DNA from: Cristatella mucedo
Taxonomy: Eukaryota > Bryozoa > Phylactolaemata > Cristatellidae
NCBI GenBank assembly: GCA_009760855.2
Contig: WPIO01000009.1
Location: 8,588,001-8,652,000 of the forward strand
DNA: 64,000 bases
Direction: 5' to 3'
The translations under genes were made by a program, and so were the position numbers. The notes beneath the pieces are model-generated. The model was not told the DNA's origin, made no database searches, and was given only the letters and a program-made list of their open reading frames with translations. Below are positions 62,314 through 64,000 of the stretch, in pieces. Position 1 is the first letter of the stretch, and every line of letters starts with the position of its first letter.

Positions 62314-62658
62314 TTATCTGGCTTCGTCGAGACGGGCCATATTGTTGCAGAATCGCAGCCCCATCTTGTCCGCTGAAAAATTTGGGAGATGACTGATGCT
62401 TGATGATTGATGCTTGTTCTGATCTGTCACTTTCACAATTTCATCCAAACACTTCCACTTCTTGAACCTAGATGTCAGGAGCTCAGCATTGGGCTTGGTA
62501 AGACGAATAAGATCTCTGATAAGATCAGTGAGGACTTTCTTTCTAGCTGGAAAAGTATGGCTTCCTCTCCTCAGTAGCATCTGAAGAGTAGGAATACGGA
62601 AATCTCTTCCTCGCTGTCTAACTTGCTGCTCTCGCTCCTGTAGATGGTCGTTGTCTCT
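62314..62658 (-). CDS. Unrecognised open frame, possible terminal exon
   Basis: From 62658 to the TAA at 62314-62316 the minus strand is open for 114 codons. The first Met is at 62580, but the frame is open 26 codons further up (DNDHLQEREQQVRQRGRDFR, then IPTLQMLLRRG), so translation need not begin there. Charged helix-like segments follow (LTDLIRDLIRLTKPNAELL, RFKKWKCLDEIVKVT) and it ends ADKMGLRFCNNMARLDEAR. The composition is typical of a real globular protein, not of CpG artefacts. An acceptor-like CTCTGAAG precedes 62658 and a stronger CATCTACAG ends at about 62638. The adjacent minus frame 62571-62891 is off by one frame. I do not recognise the family. Confidence 0.4.
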   Translation of the reverse strand, partial: RDNDHLQEREQQVRQRGRDFRIPTLQMLLRRGSHTFPARKKVLTDLIRDLIRLTKPNAELLTSRFKKWKCLDEIVKVTDQNKHQSSSISHLPNFSADKMGLRFCNNMARLDEAR

Positions 62659-63779
62659 TCAGAGGGCGGAGGGGAATGCATGATGAGAGATCTCCGTGCG
62701 ATGCGGTAATGCGGGGCAATGAATGAAGGAATACATGAGGATACTTTGCAGGCCTCGCACATCTTAACAGGCGCTTTAACGGAGTACTCTTTTGCTATTG
62801 TCTTGATAAATTGTCCACACTCGCTAGGCAAATTATCGGCTGCGGGCAAACAATATCTTGATGCCACGTAAATCAAATATAAAAATAACATAATCTCTTA
62901 CTTTGCAATACAATGAACTTATATGTTTGTATTAGGCACATATGCCGTTACAATGTGGTATTCTGTCCGCCTAACCCTCACTAATTCGAGTTGGGGGCGC
63001 AACGCATGCTATTCGTGAGAACCTGACGTCCGAACCATGCCTACCGGTGAGGCCAAAGTGTTTCGAAATATCACTACCCTGACCGCAGAGGCAAAGTTTT
63101 TGTGGAACGGTGACTACTTTCTATTCATACTAGTCATAAGTATTTAGTGCACGAAGGAATCTCAGGGCTTTGCAGGGAATTCGTTCACCGCAGGCTACGC
63201 AAATCCCCCCCCCCGGATGATCCTAGCGCCTCTCGCTGTGGGAGCTCGTTGGCTCGTCCAATCGGATCGCCCCGCCTCCGCCAGTCCAGCTCCAGCTTGC
63301 CTCGGACGTTGTCTCCAACTGCTCGAGGTGCGCGCTTCCTCGAGCGGCCGATGTACCGCGGGGATCGCTACGCTTGGCGATCGTCGGACCTGTTGGAGGA
63401 GTTTCGGCGGGTTGCTGGGGAGTGCGAGAATCGATCCGCCGAGTGTGGCTGCGGCTAGAGCGCCGCCGCCGTCGCTCGGCTCAGGCTGCATTGCATCTGC
63501 GGCGCTCTCGCCTTATACGCGGTCGACTGCCGCACTCGGATGACCGGATGTAGAGCAGAGGCCTTCCGCGCATTATCGGTCCATATGGGTCAGCACTTTC
63601 GCCGCCGACATTTTGCGCTACAACAATCGCGGTCGGTACGATGGCTCGGCTCGGATCGTCGCCTACGGCTGCAGCTACCAAAAGCAAGCGCGGTGGCGGT
63701 GGCGGCGTCGGCGGCGGCGGCCGTGCGTGCAGGTGTTCGGGCGTGGACGCAGCGTCGGCGCCCGCATAAGCGCGCACAT
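62659..63779. other. Intergenic, right part CpG-rich
   Basis: The minus-strand frame at 62571-62891 contains a CEACKVSSC segment and a possible splice acceptor (TTGCCCGCAG at about 62841-62850) and may belong to the same unresolved gene. Nothing is supported to the right of 62.9 kb until the tandem repeat. Confidence 0.35.
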
Positions 63780-64000
63780 ATGTGGAGGGGGAGCGTTGCC
63801 GACGAGCGCCGAGTGAAGGTCGCAGCAGTGAAGGTTGCAGCAGTGAAGGTCGCAGCAGTGAAGGTCGCAGCAGTGAAGGTCGCAGCAGTGAAGGTCGCAG
63901 CAGTGAAGGTCGCAGCAGTGAAGGTCGCAGCAGTGAAGGTCGCAGCAGTGAAGGTCGCAGCAGTGAAGGTCGCAGCAGTGAAGGTCGCAGCAGTGAAGGT
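63780..64000 (+). CDS. Open frame through a 15-bp repeat, cut by window edge (doubtful)
   Basis: From ATG at 63780-63782 the frame reads MWRGSVADERR and then VKVAA units (GTG AAG GTC GCA GCA) to the edge, with one silent or near-silent change (GTT) in unit 2. No stop occurs, so it is open at 3'. The upstream sequence shows no splice or coding support. A minisatellite open by chance is at least as likely, because five of the six frames of this unit lack stops. Confidence 0.15.
   Translation, partial: MWRGSVADERRVKVAAVKVAAVKVAAVKVAAVKVAAVKVAAVKVAAVKVAAVKVAAVKVAAVKVAAVKVAAVK
63813..64000 (+). repeat. 15-bp minisatellite, at least 12 units, runs off edge
   Basis: The unit GTGAAGGTCGCAGCA repeats without indels from 63813 to the window end; only the second unit differs (T for C). 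Such homogeneity implies recent expansion or ongoing conversion. The full length is unknown. Confidence 0.98.

Noticed and set aside
63813-64000. CRISPR-like regular array
   Set aside because: Units are contiguous without spacers and the genome is animal.

Overview
This is nuclear DNA of an animal. Two ordinary metazoan genes with introns and GT-AG splice sites lie between 15.9 and 27 kb. The rest is CR1/L2-type non-LTR retrotransposon debris, two tRNA-derived SINE families, long (GA)n, (CA)n, (TA)n and (TG)n microsatellites, and CpG-rich low-complexity DNA. A TRNAU1AP-like gene suggests a lineage that keeps selenoprotein synthesis. I cannot place the species below Metazoa. There is no operon, CRISPR array, rRNA gene, virus or plasmid.

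Layout. 0-5 kb: a LINE-A copy (endonuclease plus reverse transcriptase) already running at the left edge, broken by a nested LINE-B insertion with a target-site duplication, then a second 5'-truncated LINE-A and a SINE1. 5-12 kb: mostly unique DNA with SINE copies, an old diverged LINE (family C) and an antisense LINE-A tail. 12.3-15.0 kb: the longest LINE-B copy, on the minus strand. 15.9-27.0 kb: the gene block. A two-exon minus-strand gene for a SECp43/TRNAU1AP-like protein (289 aa) stands head-to-head, 236 bp apart, with a six-exon plus-strand gene for translation initiation factor eIF1A (157 aa). Their introns hold LINE and SINE fragments. 27-34 kb: AT-leaning intergenic DNA with a LINE-A remnant and a Z-DNA-prone (TG)n/(CG)n tract. 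34-48 kb: GC- and CpG-rich DNA with very long polypurine and polypyrimidine tracts and one candidate first exon of a secreted protein (minus, 36555-37020). 48-64 kb: more LINE-A and LINE-B fragments, two SINE1 copies, (GA)n and (TA)n tracts, an unrecognised minus-strand open frame near 62.5 kb, and a 15-bp tandem repeat that runs off the right edge.

How the parts relate. The two genes share one short GC-rich promoter with an ETS-type site; one product acts in general translation initiation, the other is expected to assist selenocysteine-tRNA function. LINE-A copies end in a conserved hairpin followed by (ATT)n, and SINE2 copies end in a related sequence, so LINE-A is the likely source of the enzyme that spread SINE2. 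The most useful leads are this LINE/SINE tail sharing, the dated nested insertion at 0.9 kb, the doubled LINE-A 3' end at 59.5 kb, the orphan signal-peptide exon, and the 15-bp repeat that is open in five of six frames.
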